From positions 1 through 64,000 of the forward strand of contig JBBQWZ010000037.1 in NCBI GenBank assembly GCA_038210135.1: a stretch of 64,000 bases of DNA, read 5' to 3'. The notes below the pieces were generated by a model. That model was not told where the DNA came from. It made no database searches and saw only the letters and a list, made by a program, of their open reading frames with translations. Source of the DNA: JBBQWZ01 sp038210135 (GTDB lineage: Bacteria; Acidobacteriota; Terriglobia; Bryobacterales; Bryobacteraceae). Below are positions 15,715 through 23,650 of the stretch, one piece after another. The position numbers and the translations under genes are program-made. Position 1 is the first letter of the stretch. The number at the start of each line of letters is the position of its first letter.

Positions 15715-17472
15715 TCACGCCACTCGCTCGGCAAGAGTCACCGTGAACAGGCCGTCGCGATCGATGCGCTGTTCCACTTTGCGGAATCCGGCAGCGCGGA
15801 CCAGCTCGTCGAGCTCTTCTTGGGTGCGGCGCCGCATCACCCACGGCGCTCCGTTGCGGTGGCTCGACAAGGTCCGGGCGATGAACTCGATTTGCGGGTG
15901 CCAGGGCTGGCCGGTATAAACAAGGTAGCCGCCGGGCTCAATGGCGGCGGCCAGTCCGCCGAGCGTGGCGCGGATCTTTCCGTTGTCGGGGAACAGCTCG
16001 AACAGGCCGGAGAGGATGCCAATCGACGGCTTCGGTTCTAACGTCGCGAGCGAGTCGCGATCAAAGGCGTCGCCGGTTTCGAAGCGCGCAGCGAGGCCTT
16101 TCTCCGCGATCATCTTGCGCCCGAGTTCGACGTTGCGCGGGTCGAAGTCGCGGAGCAGAACGTCGTCCGGCTTGACGCTCGAGTTCAAAATGGCTTCGAG
16201 CACATAGCGGCCGTGCCCGGCGGCGACGTCCACCAGGCGAACAGCGCGTCCCCTTTCGCGGGTACGCTTCATCGCGCTTCCGATCAGTTCCTCGATCATC
16301 TGTTTGCGGGCACGGATGCCGATCCAGCCTGGCGAGTTCAGATAGAACCAGTCGATCAAGGTGCCGATCGGCGTAATGCCGGACGGCTGATTACGGTAGA
16401 CGTAATCGAGCGAACTGCCGGAGTCGAAGCCGCTGGTGCCTCCGAGGCGGATGCCATCGGAGAGCTTGCCGACGGTGCGCAGGAACCCCTTCGTCAGACC
16501 GAAGACCATGCCTTTCGGCGACCACCAGGGCAGCGGCCGCACCAGATTGTCGTACTCGCTCTTCGTCACGCCGGCGCGATCCGCATCGGCCAGGCTAGGC
16601 CGCGGATCGAATTGCTTCTCGAGGAAGGCGCGGACCTGGGCGATCGGCAGATGGCGGTCCTTCTCGCCGAGCGTATCGTGGAAGAAACCGTCGAAGGTGT
16701 GGAGCTCCTTGTCTTTCGTGGACAGCCGATCGAAGAAGGTAGTCGGCGGTCCGTTGCGGATGACCCAATCGGAGCCGGACAGCAGAACCTGCGTCGGCAC
16801 ACGGATGGCCGCGGCGTCGGCGACCAGGCGATCGGACATCTTATACAGATCGAGCAGCACGCGGGCGGAGATCTGAAGGCGGATGAGCGGGTCGGTTGCG
16901 TACGAGGCAATGCGTTCCGGATCGTGTGTAAGCGCGCGGCCTTTGACGTACGATTTCACGAAGAAATCGCCGGCCAACATGTGCCAGAAGCCCAGCCCCA
17001 TGCGGGCGAATGGAACGTATAGCTTGACGTGGAACGCCGGCGCAACCAAGATCAGGCATCGGATCGAAGGGGCGTAGTCGTGCACCCAGGCGGCGGCCAT
17101 CACGGCGCCGACACTTTGCGCTACGACGGAGAGGTTCTCCTCGGCGACCCCGAATTCGCCGCCGAGGTGGCGAACGAAGTCGTCCAGGTCCTGGACGAAG
17201 GTCGCCATGGTTGTGTTGGCACCTTGTTCACCGCCCGAGAGGCCGTGGGCGCGGGCGTCCCAAGCGAAGAAGGAGACCTCCGGCAGGTCCAGCTCATCGA
17301 CCACGTGGGCCATCCGACCGGAGTGCTCGTGCCCGCGATGGATAAGGACGACGGCTTGCTTTCCGCTGCCGGGCCAGTGGCGGAAGAAGATCCGGATGCC
17401 GTCGCGCGTGACGAAGAACTGCTCCTCCAGCATGCGCGTACTCCGACTCTCCCCAACACCCGCTACCAGCAT
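15715..17472 (-). CDS. ynbC: Alpha/beta hydrolase - SAM methyltransferase fusion (YnbC-like)
   Basis: The product is 585 residues from ATG 17472, the length I recall for E. coli YnbC. ATG 17433, with GGAG 5 bases upstream, is an alternative start. Residues about 15-290 are a lysophospholipase-like alpha/beta hydrolase: HRGHEHSGR oxyanion region, nucleophile elbow VAQSVGA (GxSxG variant) and a late DGFFHDTLGE histidine block. Residues about 390-585 are a class I methyltransferase (LVDVAAGHGRY motif I). It starts 4 bases after the CDP-alcohol phosphatidyltransferase gene. The pairing suggests trimming and methylating a lipid or its head group; neither substrate is known. Confidence 0.87.
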   Translation of the reverse strand: MLVAGVGESRSTRMLEEQFFVTRDGIRIFFRHWPGSGKQAVVLIHRGHEHSGRMAHVVDELDLPEVSFFAWDARAHGLSGGEQGANTTMATFVQDLDDFVRHLGGEFGVAEENLSVVAQSVGAVMAAAWVHDYAPSIRCLILVAPAFHVKLYVPFARMGLGFWHMLAGDFFVKSYVKGRALTHDPERIASYATDPLIRLQISARVLLDLYKMSDRLVADAAAIRVPTQVLLSGSDWVIRNGPPTTFFDRLSTKDKELHTFDGFFHDTLGEKDRHLPIAQVRAFLEKQFDPRPSLADADRAGVTKSEYDNLVRPLPWWSPKGMVFGLTKGFLRTVGKLSDGIRLGGTSGFDSGSSLDYVYRNQPSGITPIGTLIDWFYLNSPGWIGIRARKQMIEELIGSAMKRTRERGRAVRLVDVAAGHGRYVLEAILNSSVKPDDVLLRDFDPRNVELGRKMIAEKGLAARFETGDAFDRDSLATLEPKPSIGILSGLFELFPDNGKIRATLGGLAAAIEPGGYLVYTGQPWHPQIEFIARTLSSHRNGAPWVMRRRTQEELDELVRAAGFRKVEQRIDRDGLFTVTLAERVA

Positions 17473-17476
17473 CTTT

Positions 17477-18067
17477 CTATCCTAAAGCCCGGCGCACGCG
17501 CTCGGTGATCGTCGCGCAACACAACAGCATCCAGACGACGGGCGCCCATTCTCTGACACCTTGATCGACCGCCCAGCCGAGCGCCATCCATGTGCCCAGG
17601 ACGCCGACCGCAAGGGCACGATCGCTCTTCCCGAACGGGCCATCATAGCGGCGCGTGCTTCCGATGGTGAGACCAAGGGCTCCTGCCATCTCGGTGAGTG
17701 CGGCGAAGAAAATGGCTCCGCAAACGGCGAGCGGATTCCAACCTTCGAGCGTCGCGAACGGCATCGTCAGCGCGGCGTCGGAGACGACATCGGTGAGCTC
17801 GTTGAGCACCGCGCCGAACCGCGTTTTCTGGTTGTGCTCGTTGGCGAGCATCCCGTCGATGGCGTTGAGCGCCATCCTTATAAAGAGGAAGACGGGAAGC
17901 AGAATCCAGCCGCGATGCTCGATAGCCAGCCACGCGCCGAGGATCAAAGATGCCACGCCGGTAGCGACGGTCACCTGATTGGCGGTCACGCCAAGCGCGG
18001 CGAGTCGCGACACGACAGGCCGCAGAAGCCCCTGAAAGCGGGGCTTCAGATCGTATAGGGTTGGCAT
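17477..18067 (-). CDS. ynbA: CDP-alcohol phosphatidyltransferase family protein (YnbA-like), first gene of lipid operon
   Basis: The product is 196 residues with about 6 membrane segments. The CDP-alcohol motif region reads NAIDGMLANEHNQ ... GAVLNELTD. Against the canonical DX2DGX2ARX8GX3DX3D, the first Asp, the Arg and the third Asp are all Asn here, while the second and fourth Asp remain. As I recall, E. coli YnbA also has Asn at the first and third positions, so this may be a subfamily trait rather than inactivation. Canonical members displace CMP from CDP-diacylglycerol with an alcohol. ATG 18067 lies head to head with the next plus-strand gene, 37 bases apart, so the operon promoter must overlap that gene's leader. 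Confidence 0.85.
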   Translation of the reverse strand: MPTLYDLKPRFQGLLRPVVSRLAALGVTANQVTVATGVASLILGAWLAIEHRGWILLPVFLFIRMALNAIDGMLANEHNQKTRFGAVLNELTDVVSDAALTMPFATLEGWNPLAVCGAIFFAALTEMAGALGLTIGSTRRYDGPFGKSDRALAVGVLGTWMALGWAVDQGVREWAPVVWMLLCCATITERVRRALG

Positions 18068-18104
18068 GACAGCAATCTCAGTTGTACTAATATTGGAGGC
18101 TCCG

Positions 18105-18719
18105 ATGCGAATACCAAGCTGGCTGTGCTACCTTTTCGCGATAGCCGTACTAATGCGGCCTTCCCTTATGCCAGCACAAACCGAATTGCACGAGACCGAC
18201 CGCAAGGCGCTTCTTCATATTTTGAGCGAGGTCGAAAAGGCCATCAACGCGCAAGACGTCGAGGGCATCCTCGCGCAGATGCGTCCGGACTGCACGGTCA
18301 TCTGGTGGAACGCGGAGGTCTCGCACGGGCACGACGAGATTCGCGCGTATTACCGCAAAATGATGAAGGATCCGGGCCGCCTGATCAGCAAGTACACGAC
18401 GACCGCGAAAATCGGCGATCATGCGCGATTCGTCGGGTCCGGTTCCGACGTGGCGTTGGCCGAAGGAAGCATGGAGGACGAGTTCTTCCCGCTGATTCGC
18501 GGTCCGTTCAAACTGAATTCGCGTTGGAGCTCGACGGCGTCGAAATCGGCGGACGGGACATGGAAGATTGCGAGCCTGCATCTTTCTGCGAACGTCTTTA
18601 ACAACACGCTGATCGGCGAACTGACCAATATGCTTTGGTACGCCGGCGCAGCGGGCCTGGTTGCGGGCGGCCTGGTGGGCTGGTTCCTCGGACGGCGCAA
18701 GAAGGTCAGCCGCGCGTAG
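18105..18719 (+). CDS. Exported NTF2/SnoaL-like protein with C-terminal membrane anchor
   Basis: The product is about 204 residues. ATG 18105 is chosen because GGAGG lies 5 bases upstream and a signal peptide (WLCYLFAIAVLMRPSLMPAQ) follows; an earlier ATG at 18066 is in frame but has no such site. The middle is a SnoaL/DUF4440-type cone fold (ILSEVEKAINAQDVEGILAQ; RPDCTVIWWNAEVSHGHDEI; DGTWKIASLHLS). The C-terminus is a glycine-rich membrane helix (AGAAGLVAGGLVGWFLG) followed by RRKK. The fold is a ligand-binding or enzymatic scaffold with no catalytic assignment here. It is divergent from the lipid operon and may share its control region. Confidence 0.75.
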   Translation: MRIPSWLCYLFAIAVLMRPSLMPAQTELHETDRKALLHILSEVEKAINAQDVEGILAQMRPDCTVIWWNAEVSHGHDEIRAYYRKMMKDPGRLISKYTTTAKIGDHARFVGSGSDVALAEGSMEDEFFPLIRGPFKLNSRWSSTASKSADGTWKIASLHLSANVFNNTLIGELTNMLWYAGAAGLVAGGLVGWFLGRRKKVSRA

Positions 18720-18868
18720 TCGGTCTGCGGAATCAGAGCGACGCGGTTCTTGCGCCTATCCCAATCCAGTCACAAAAGAAAAACCAAACCCCGTCACTCA
18801 CTTACAACCCAAATCCTCCGGAACCTCCATCCCGCCATGCTATAACGTGGCCAGAAACGGAGTCTCCC

Positions 18869-19519
18869 ATGGATCCCAAAGATCGCGCCGAAATCTACCG
18901 TCGGAATGCCCGGAAATCGACCGGCCCCCGCACCGACGCGGGCAAAGACATCTCGCGCTACAACGCCCTGAAACACGGCCTGAATTCGCGCCGTCTCGTC
19001 AACCCAAATACGGCCGAAGACAAGGACGCCTTCGACGCGTTCGAAGCCTCCTACGAAACCGAATTCCAGCCGCAAACTCTGGCCGAAATCCAGATGCTCA
19101 AGAGCGTCGTCGAAATCCGCTGGCAGCTCATGCGCTCCGCCCGGCTCCTTGAACTCACCTACGTTCGCGGAGGCGACCTCCTCGCCACCGCCCGCATGCT
19201 CGACGCCTTTTCACGCCACGAGTGCCGCCTCCAGAAAACCCACGACGGACTCTTCGAAAAATTTCAAGCTCTCCAATCCGAGCGCAACGCCGCGGAACAA
19301 GCGGAAGCCCAAACCGAAGCCGAGACCGAGGCAAAAGTGAAGCAAACCGCCAAAGAGCAAGCGACCAACCCCACCCCCATGCCAAATAAACCAATCCACT
19401 TAAAAGAAATCGGCTTCGTTCCGCAACAATCCCCCGACCCCCAAACGACCACCACTCTGGATCCCAAGAGGCCCACAACCAACCCGCAAGTTCCAGGGAG
19501 CCTGAAGCCGGCCGCTTAA
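18869..19519 (+). CDS. Hypothetical protein with N-terminal STGPRT...NALKHGL motif
   Basis: The product is 216 residues; ATG 18869 has GGAG 6 bases upstream. The N-terminus NARKSTGPRTDAGKDISRYN followed by ALKHGLNSRRL belongs to a widespread family in Acidobacteriota and Planctomycetes whose function I do not know. The middle is helical (AEIQMLKSVVEIRWQLMRSARLLEL), and the second half is an Ala/Glu/Lys/Gln-rich then Pro/Thr-rich low-complexity tail. No signal peptide or membrane segment is present. The gene stands alone and is followed by a GC-rich terminator-like hairpin. Confidence 0.7.
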   Translation: MDPKDRAEIYRRNARKSTGPRTDAGKDISRYNALKHGLNSRRLVNPNTAEDKDAFDAFEASYETEFQPQTLAEIQMLKSVVEIRWQLMRSARLLELTYVRGGDLLATARMLDAFSRHECRLQKTHDGLFEKFQALQSERNAAEQAEAQTEAETEAKVKQTAKEQATNPTPMPNKPIHLKEIGFVPQQSPDPQTTTTLDPKRPTTNPQVPGSLKPAA

Positions 19520-19625
19520 CAAATCATCGAAAAAATCACCCGCGAGCCTTTCCGGCCACCACGTAGTAGTGCGTGACTCTAGAGTCGCGATTCGAATGTG
19601 GAGGCTTAGACGATTCGGGGAGGGT

Positions 19626-19650
19626 GGGCGCGGCCTTAACGGCCGCGCCC
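19626..19650. terminator. Bidirectional terminator-like hairpin between convergent genes
   Basis: A perfect 10-bp stem (gggcgcggcc, 19626-19635; ggccgcgccc, 19641-19650) closes a 5-base loop ttaac. It lies between a plus-strand gene ending at 19519 and a minus-strand gene ending at 19692. No T-tract follows on either side, so it may work with Rho or simply as a transcript-end stabiliser. Confidence 0.6.
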
Positions 19651-19691
19651 CGGTGATAGCATCGCGTGAAATACGGGATGCTTTTGCCTGA

Positions 19692-19772
19692 CTAGCAGTG
19701 GTGGGTAAAAACAGCGATCAGGAGGATCAGCGGAATCGGGATGCCTAGAAAATAAAGCAATGCGGAACGCAT
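19692..19772 (-). CDS. 26-residue hydrophobic small protein
   Basis: The short frame encodes MRSALLYFLGIPIPLILLIA followed by VFTHHC. AAGGAG lies 9 bases before the ATG, a strong ribosome-binding site. It is a single predicted membrane helix with a PIP kink and a His-His-Cys end. It starts 30 bases after the stop of the membrane protein gene upstream on the same strand, so the two are probably co-transcribed. No function is known to me; the His/Cys end could bind metal or be incidental. Confidence 0.55.
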   Translation of the reverse strand: MRSALLYFLGIPIPLILLIAVFTHHC

Positions 19773-19802
19773 GGTTTTCGTCTCCTTTTTTATTCTTGTT
19801 GA

Positions 19803-20639
19803 TTACATTGCCGGGACATGGTCCCGAATTCGGCCGCCGATGGTGGCGGCGTAGCTGGCGGTAAAAGCTCCGATGAGAAGCGACAGGAAAGTCCAGAGAA
19901 GCAAGCGGGCGGCCACCTGGCGAGCGGCATCCGCGGTTTGCCGCGCGTCGGCGATCACCTGGTTGACGCGGTTATTCGCTTCTGTCGGCGTCAGGCCCGT
20001 GCGGGCAGCGACGAGTTGCGTCAGATAGGCGGTGTCCCCGGGAGTCGCTTCCGCTGCGAAGAGCGAATGCGCGAGGATGCGTCCGGCTTCGGCGGTCACC
20101 GCGGCGTCCACCTTGGGATGCGTGGAGTCGGAGCGGAACAACTCGTCGGTGAAGTAGCTGTTGGGATCGGTGACGCTGCCGGCCACTTGCGCGTTGCTAG
20201 GTTCGGCTCGTACCGCTTCGCCGAGCATAGTGGTGGCGGAGCTGGCTAGAAATGCAGCCGAGAGCACGAAGCCCACGGCCCACGCGGTCAGTCCGTTCGC
20301 GGTGTCGCGGAAGTAAACTTCATGCGTGTGGACGGACACCCACTTGGTGCGGAGGCGTCCCACCAGATAGCCGCCCAGCGCTCCGGCGACGACCTGCATC
20401 AGGATCATCCAGACGATCGCGGATGTTCCAAGGGTCGCGGCCGTTGGGGTTCGGGACCACGGCGATATGGCGGACAGGCCGAAGCCCGCTCCAAGCGCCA
20501 TCATGATGAGGCAGACGGCAGCCATCACAAAAGCTCCGCCAGCTACGGCTCCCCAGGCGACTCCGGAGGAGTGCGCGTCGGTGTGCGTGTGTGTCTCGTT
20601 TGCTTCGAAATTTCGCGGTATGCGGATTACTTCTTCCAT
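19803..20639 (-). CDS. Tetra-helical membrane protein of unknown function
   Basis: The product is about 278 residues. ATG 20639 is chosen for GGAGGG 5 bases upstream. The start MEEVIRIPRNFE precedes a His/Thr-rich stretch (ETHTHTDAH) and a membrane helix (GAVAGGAFVMAAVCLIMMAL). Further helices are at SAIVWMILMQVVAGALGGYL and GLTAWAVGFVLSAAFLASSA, with a last one near the C-terminus (LLLWTFLSLLIGAFTASYAA). A periplasmic or cytosolic loop of about 110 residues lies before the final helix. It resembles a family of bacterial inner-membrane proteins annotated only as hypothetical. The start region has no operon partner upstream; the 26-residue protein follows. Confidence 0.7.
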   Translation of the reverse strand: MEEVIRIPRNFEANETHTHTDAHSSGVAWGAVAGGAFVMAAVCLIMMALGAGFGLSAISPWSRTPTAATLGTSAIVWMILMQVVAGALGGYLVGRLRTKWVSVHTHEVYFRDTANGLTAWAVGFVLSAAFLASSATTMLGEAVRAEPSNAQVAGSVTDPNSYFTDELFRSDSTHPKVDAAVTAEAGRILAHSLFAAEATPGDTAYLTQLVAARTGLTPTEANNRVNQVIADARQTADAARQVAARLLLWTFLSLLIGAFTASYAATIGGRIRDHVPAM

Positions 20640-20966
20640 TCCATCCCTCCGATTTGTGTTGCGGTGCGTCTGCACTGCTTTGCTGATCTGGAAGCAATTT
20701 AAATGCCGCGCGATTTGAGGCGATTCGGGGCATGAAGTAGTGAAAATTTTGCCCTGGTGCAGCAAGATTCGGTTCGCAACCGTTGCAGATCAGCTTCGGC
20801 CTGATCGTCCGGGGGTCACAGGGAAGCAACGACGGCCAGCTGGCCGGGCGGGTCCCGTCGCTCGCGCTCGGGGTGCGGGCCGGCGTTTGGGATACGCGAC
20901 CATCAGGGTACGCGCTCACCATCCACTCCAAAAAAACTCTAGAGAGGATGCGACAGCGTTTCAGAT
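20640..20966. other. Intergenic region with a dispersed-repeat relic
   Basis: This 327-bp gap lies upstream of the membrane protein and downstream of the aldo/keto reductase. The segment 20850-20867, read on the minus strand, gives gcgcgagcgacgggaccc, matching the conserved tail of the repeats at 73-155 and 426-509. No coding frame in the gap has a plausible start and composition. Confidence 0.5.
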
Positions 20967-21995
20967 TCAGACGGGGCTCAGGCGTTCCCGGTCTTGGAAT
21001 TGGAGCATCCAGCCTGGATATTCGGGTGGCAGGGCGCTGACTTCGTCCAGAGTCGCGATTTGATCTGGCGTGAGCTTCACCTCTACGGCGGCCAGGTTGT
21101 CGTCTAGCTGGTCGAGGCGTTTCGCGCCGATGATCACCGACGTGACAACGCGTTTGGTGAGCAGCCACGCAAGCGAGATTCTGGCGGCGCTGCAGCCGTG
21201 CGTTTCGGCGATGGGCTTGATGGCATCGAGGATGCGCCAGGTACGTTCTTTGTCCACCAGCGGGAAATCGAAATTGGAGCGGCGCGAATCTTCAGGCTTC
21301 TGGTTTTCGCGGCTGAACTTGCCAGAGAGAAGGCCCCCTGCGAGCGGGCTCCAGACCAGGAGGGCGGTTTTTTCGGAGAGCAGCATCGGGACGATTTCGC
21401 GTTCGAGATCGCGTCCGGCGATCGAGTAGTAGGCTTGGAGCGAATCGAAGCGGGCGAGTCCGCGGTACTGCGAGACGGTGATCGCTTTGGCGATTTTCCA
21501 GGCTTCCCAATTGGAGACGCCGATGTAGCGGACCTTGCCCGAGCGGACCAGGTCGTCGAGGGCGCGGATGGTCTCTTCGACCGGCGTGATCGAATCGCTG
21601 CCGTGGATCTGATAGAGATCGATGTGGTCGGTTTGGAGCCGCTGCAAGCTGCCGTCGATCGAATCCATGATGTGGGCGCGGGAGGCTCCAAGGTCGTTGC
21701 GGCCGGGTCCGACGCGGGCGAAGCACTTGGTAGCGAGGATGACGTCTTTGCGCGGGATGCCGAGATTCTTGAGCGCAACACCGAGGGCCTTTTCGCTTTC
21801 ACCTTCGGAGTACATGTCGGCGGTATCGAAGAAGTTGATGCCGCTTTCGATGGACCGCTTCATCAGCGCGTCGGCGCCATTCTGGTCCACCGCGCCGATC
21901 GCGCGAAAGCGTCCGGAGCCGCCGTGGAAGGTCATGGTGCCAAAGCAGAGCGTCGATACCAGAAGGCCGGTGTCGCCTAGTGTTTTGTACTGCAC
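20967..21995 (-). CDS. Aldo/keto reductase
   Basis: The product is 342 residues and starts with GTG at 21995 (AAGGA 11 bases upstream). It is a TIM barrel with all family landmarks: LCFGTMTFHGG, INFFDTADMYSEGESE (catalytic Asp/Tyr), VILATKCFAR (Lys) and HIDLYQIHGSD (His). The NADPH-binding end is VVTSVIIGAKRLDQLDDNL. Such enzymes reduce aldehydes or ketones with NAD(P)H; the substrate is not predictable. The gene starts 30 bases after the MsrP-like gene on the same strand and may be its third operon member, though no functional link is evident. Confidence 0.9.
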   Translation of the reverse strand: MQYKTLGDTGLLVSTLCFGTMTFHGGSGRFRAIGAVDQNGADALMKRSIESGINFFDTADMYSEGESEKALGVALKNLGIPRKDVILATKCFARVGPGRNDLGASRAHIMDSIDGSLQRLQTDHIDLYQIHGSDSITPVEETIRALDDLVRSGKVRYIGVSNWEAWKIAKAITVSQYRGLARFDSLQAYYSIAGRDLEREIVPMLLSEKTALLVWSPLAGGLLSGKFSRENQKPEDSRRSNFDFPLVDKERTWRILDAIKPIAETHGCSAARISLAWLLTKRVVTSVIIGAKRLDQLDDNLAAVEVKLTPDQIATLDEVSALPPEYPGWMLQFQDRERLSPV

Positions 21996-22025
21996 GAGTA
22001 TTGTGGTCCTTTGGTTGGGGGCTTG

Positions 22026-22772
22026 TTAAATTCCGGCGTACCAGGAATAGCCCGGCGGCGGCGCCGGCGGCGTAAGACTCTTCATGTAGCTCTTCAGATC
22101 GTCGATCACGGTGATCTGGTTGATGAATTTGACGCTCTTATAGCCGAGCTGACGAGGCACCCGCATGCGCAGCGGTCCGCCGTGGCCGACCGGGATTTCC
22201 GCTCCGTTCATTCCGTAGGTGAGGATGGTTTGCGGGTGGAGCGCATCCGACATGTCGACACTGTCCCACCAGTCTTTTTCGATGGAGGAGTAAACGACGT
22301 AGCGAGCCTTCGGGTCCATTCCGACGGCGTCGAGAATGTGCGAGAGCGGCGTCCCGCTCCATTCGGCCACGTAGGACCAGCCTTCTTCGCAAGCGACCTG
22401 CGTGATCTGGCTGCTGCCGGGAAATTTCTTGATGTCAGGAATGGAGAAGGTGGCGGGTCGAGCGACCATACCGCTTACGACCAGCTTCCAATCGGCGAAA
22501 CCGGCGGCTTCGTGTTTCTTGAAGGCATCATTCTTCGGCGCGGTGGGATTCGGAAACGGAACCTTGGAGATCTGGTCGCGAGAGAATTCACGCGCCATGG
22601 TGTGGTTGGTGAGAAGGCGCTGCGAAGCGTAGGTAAGGCTATCGCCGACGGTATAGAGAGCTTGCGAGACGGGCGGAAGCAGTCCCAGGCGATCGGCGGC
22701 GACGGCGACACCGGTTACGCCGGCGGCGGAGGCGATCGCGGAGGTGATCAGTTTGCGGCGAGAGATGCTCAT
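22026..22772 (-). CDS. MsrP/YedY-like molybdopterin-dependent oxidoreductase
   Basis: The product is 248 residues. The N-terminus MSISRRKLITSAIASAAGVT is Tat-like (SRRKL) and suits an enzyme exported folded with its cofactor. The sulfite-oxidase-fold body has the Mo-ligand cysteine in QVACEEGWSYVAEW, then GHGGPLRMRVPRQLGYKSVK. MsrP-type enzymes reduce oxidised methionine residues in periplasmic proteins, taking electrons from a membrane heme protein. The gene's ATG overlaps the stop of the cytochrome b gene (ATGA), which fits a catalytic/membrane-anchor pair. It is shorter than E. coli MsrP, so the substrate is left open. Confidence 0.85.
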   Translation of the reverse strand: MSISRRKLITSAIASAAGVTGVAVAADRLGLLPPVSQALYTVGDSLTYASQRLLTNHTMAREFSRDQISKVPFPNPTAPKNDAFKKHEAAGFADWKLVVSGMVARPATFSIPDIKKFPGSSQITQVACEEGWSYVAEWSGTPLSHILDAVGMDPKARYVVYSSIEKDWWDSVDMSDALHPQTILTYGMNGAEIPVGHGGPLRMRVPRQLGYKSVKFINQITVIDDLKSYMKSLTPPAPPPGYSWYAGI

Positions 22773-23515
22773 GCAGTTTCCTTGGGCGCGGCAGCGCGGC
22801 CGGTGATCATGGCTCGCATGCGTGGGCCGAAGCCGGCGAGCGCGACGATCAACACGTGAACCAGAACGAATCCGACCAGCAGTACGGAGTCGAAGAAATG
22901 CAGCGTGCGGGCGGATTGCTGTCCGCCCAGTAGGGTGACGATGGACGGAAAGGCGGACGCGATGGCGGGCGACATGGCGAGTCCGGTCCAGATCATGAAG
23001 GGGAAGAAAACGAAAACGACGCTGCTGTAGGCGATCCGCTGAAGGACGTTATAGGAGGTGTCGTCGTCGGCGGAAGGCTTGAAGCGGAGGTGGTTTTTGA
23101 GGACGGTGGAGAAAGATTGCCTGTTCGCGGGTACGAGGTTTTTGCGGAAGTGGCCGCTGAAGATTCCGTAGGCGAAATAGAGGAGTCCGGAAATGACGAG
23201 GAACCAGGCGGATTGAAAATGAAGCGAACGGCTCCAGCCATTTTGATCGGGGAGCACGTAGTTGTAGCCGGTTTTGACGTGCCCGCGCGAGGCGGGAATC
23301 GGGATCTGGAAGAGCGCGGGCATGTTGCTGTTGCCGGTTTCGCCCCAATAGAAGCGCGGGTGTGAGATCAGGATTTCGACACCGCTGAGAAGCAGCGCGA
23401 AGAAGCACAGGGCGGTGATCCAGTGCGTGGCGCGGACGAGTCCGGCGTGGCGCGGGGTGGCGGTCGAGACCGGAGTGACGACGGCGAGACTGGGGTCCCA
23501 GGCGGAATCGGCCAT
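22769..23515 (-). CDS. Cytochrome b561-type membrane electron donor for the molybdoenzyme
   Basis: The product is about 248 residues from ATG 23515; an upstream in-frame start at 23593 lacks support. Membrane helices include HWITALCFFALLLSGVEIL and FLVISGLLYFAYGIF, plus two later ones ending at HFFDSVLLVGFVLVHVLIVA. Histidines at TRATHW-, LHFQSAW-, LHFFDS- and HVLIVA-like positions are candidate b-heme ligands. The family (Ni/Fe-hydrogenase/DMSO-reductase-type cytochrome b) carries quinol electrons to periplasmic oxidoreductases. Its translationally coupled partner is the MsrP-like enzyme. Confidence 0.83.
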   Translation of the reverse strand: MADSAWDPSLAVVTPVSTATPRHAGLVRATHWITALCFFALLLSGVEILISHPRFYWGETGNSNMPALFQIPIPASRGHVKTGYNYVLPDQNGWSRSLHFQSAWFLVISGLLYFAYGIFSGHFRKNLVPANRQSFSTVLKNHLRFKPSADDDTSYNVLQRIAYSSVVFVFFPFMIWTGLAMSPAIASAFPSIVTLLGGQQSARTLHFFDSVLLVGFVLVHVLIVALAGFGPRMRAMITGRAAAPKETA

Positions 23516-23650
23516 TGACGGATGGTAGCACTCGGTTTGGCCGGGGTGAAGGGTTTGGGCGACGATGGCGTTGACACTGGCTGCGCCGAACACGATGTCG
23601 GCAGCGGCCCTTTAGAGATTTCCGATGCGGATTGGTGGATAATCAGCAAG

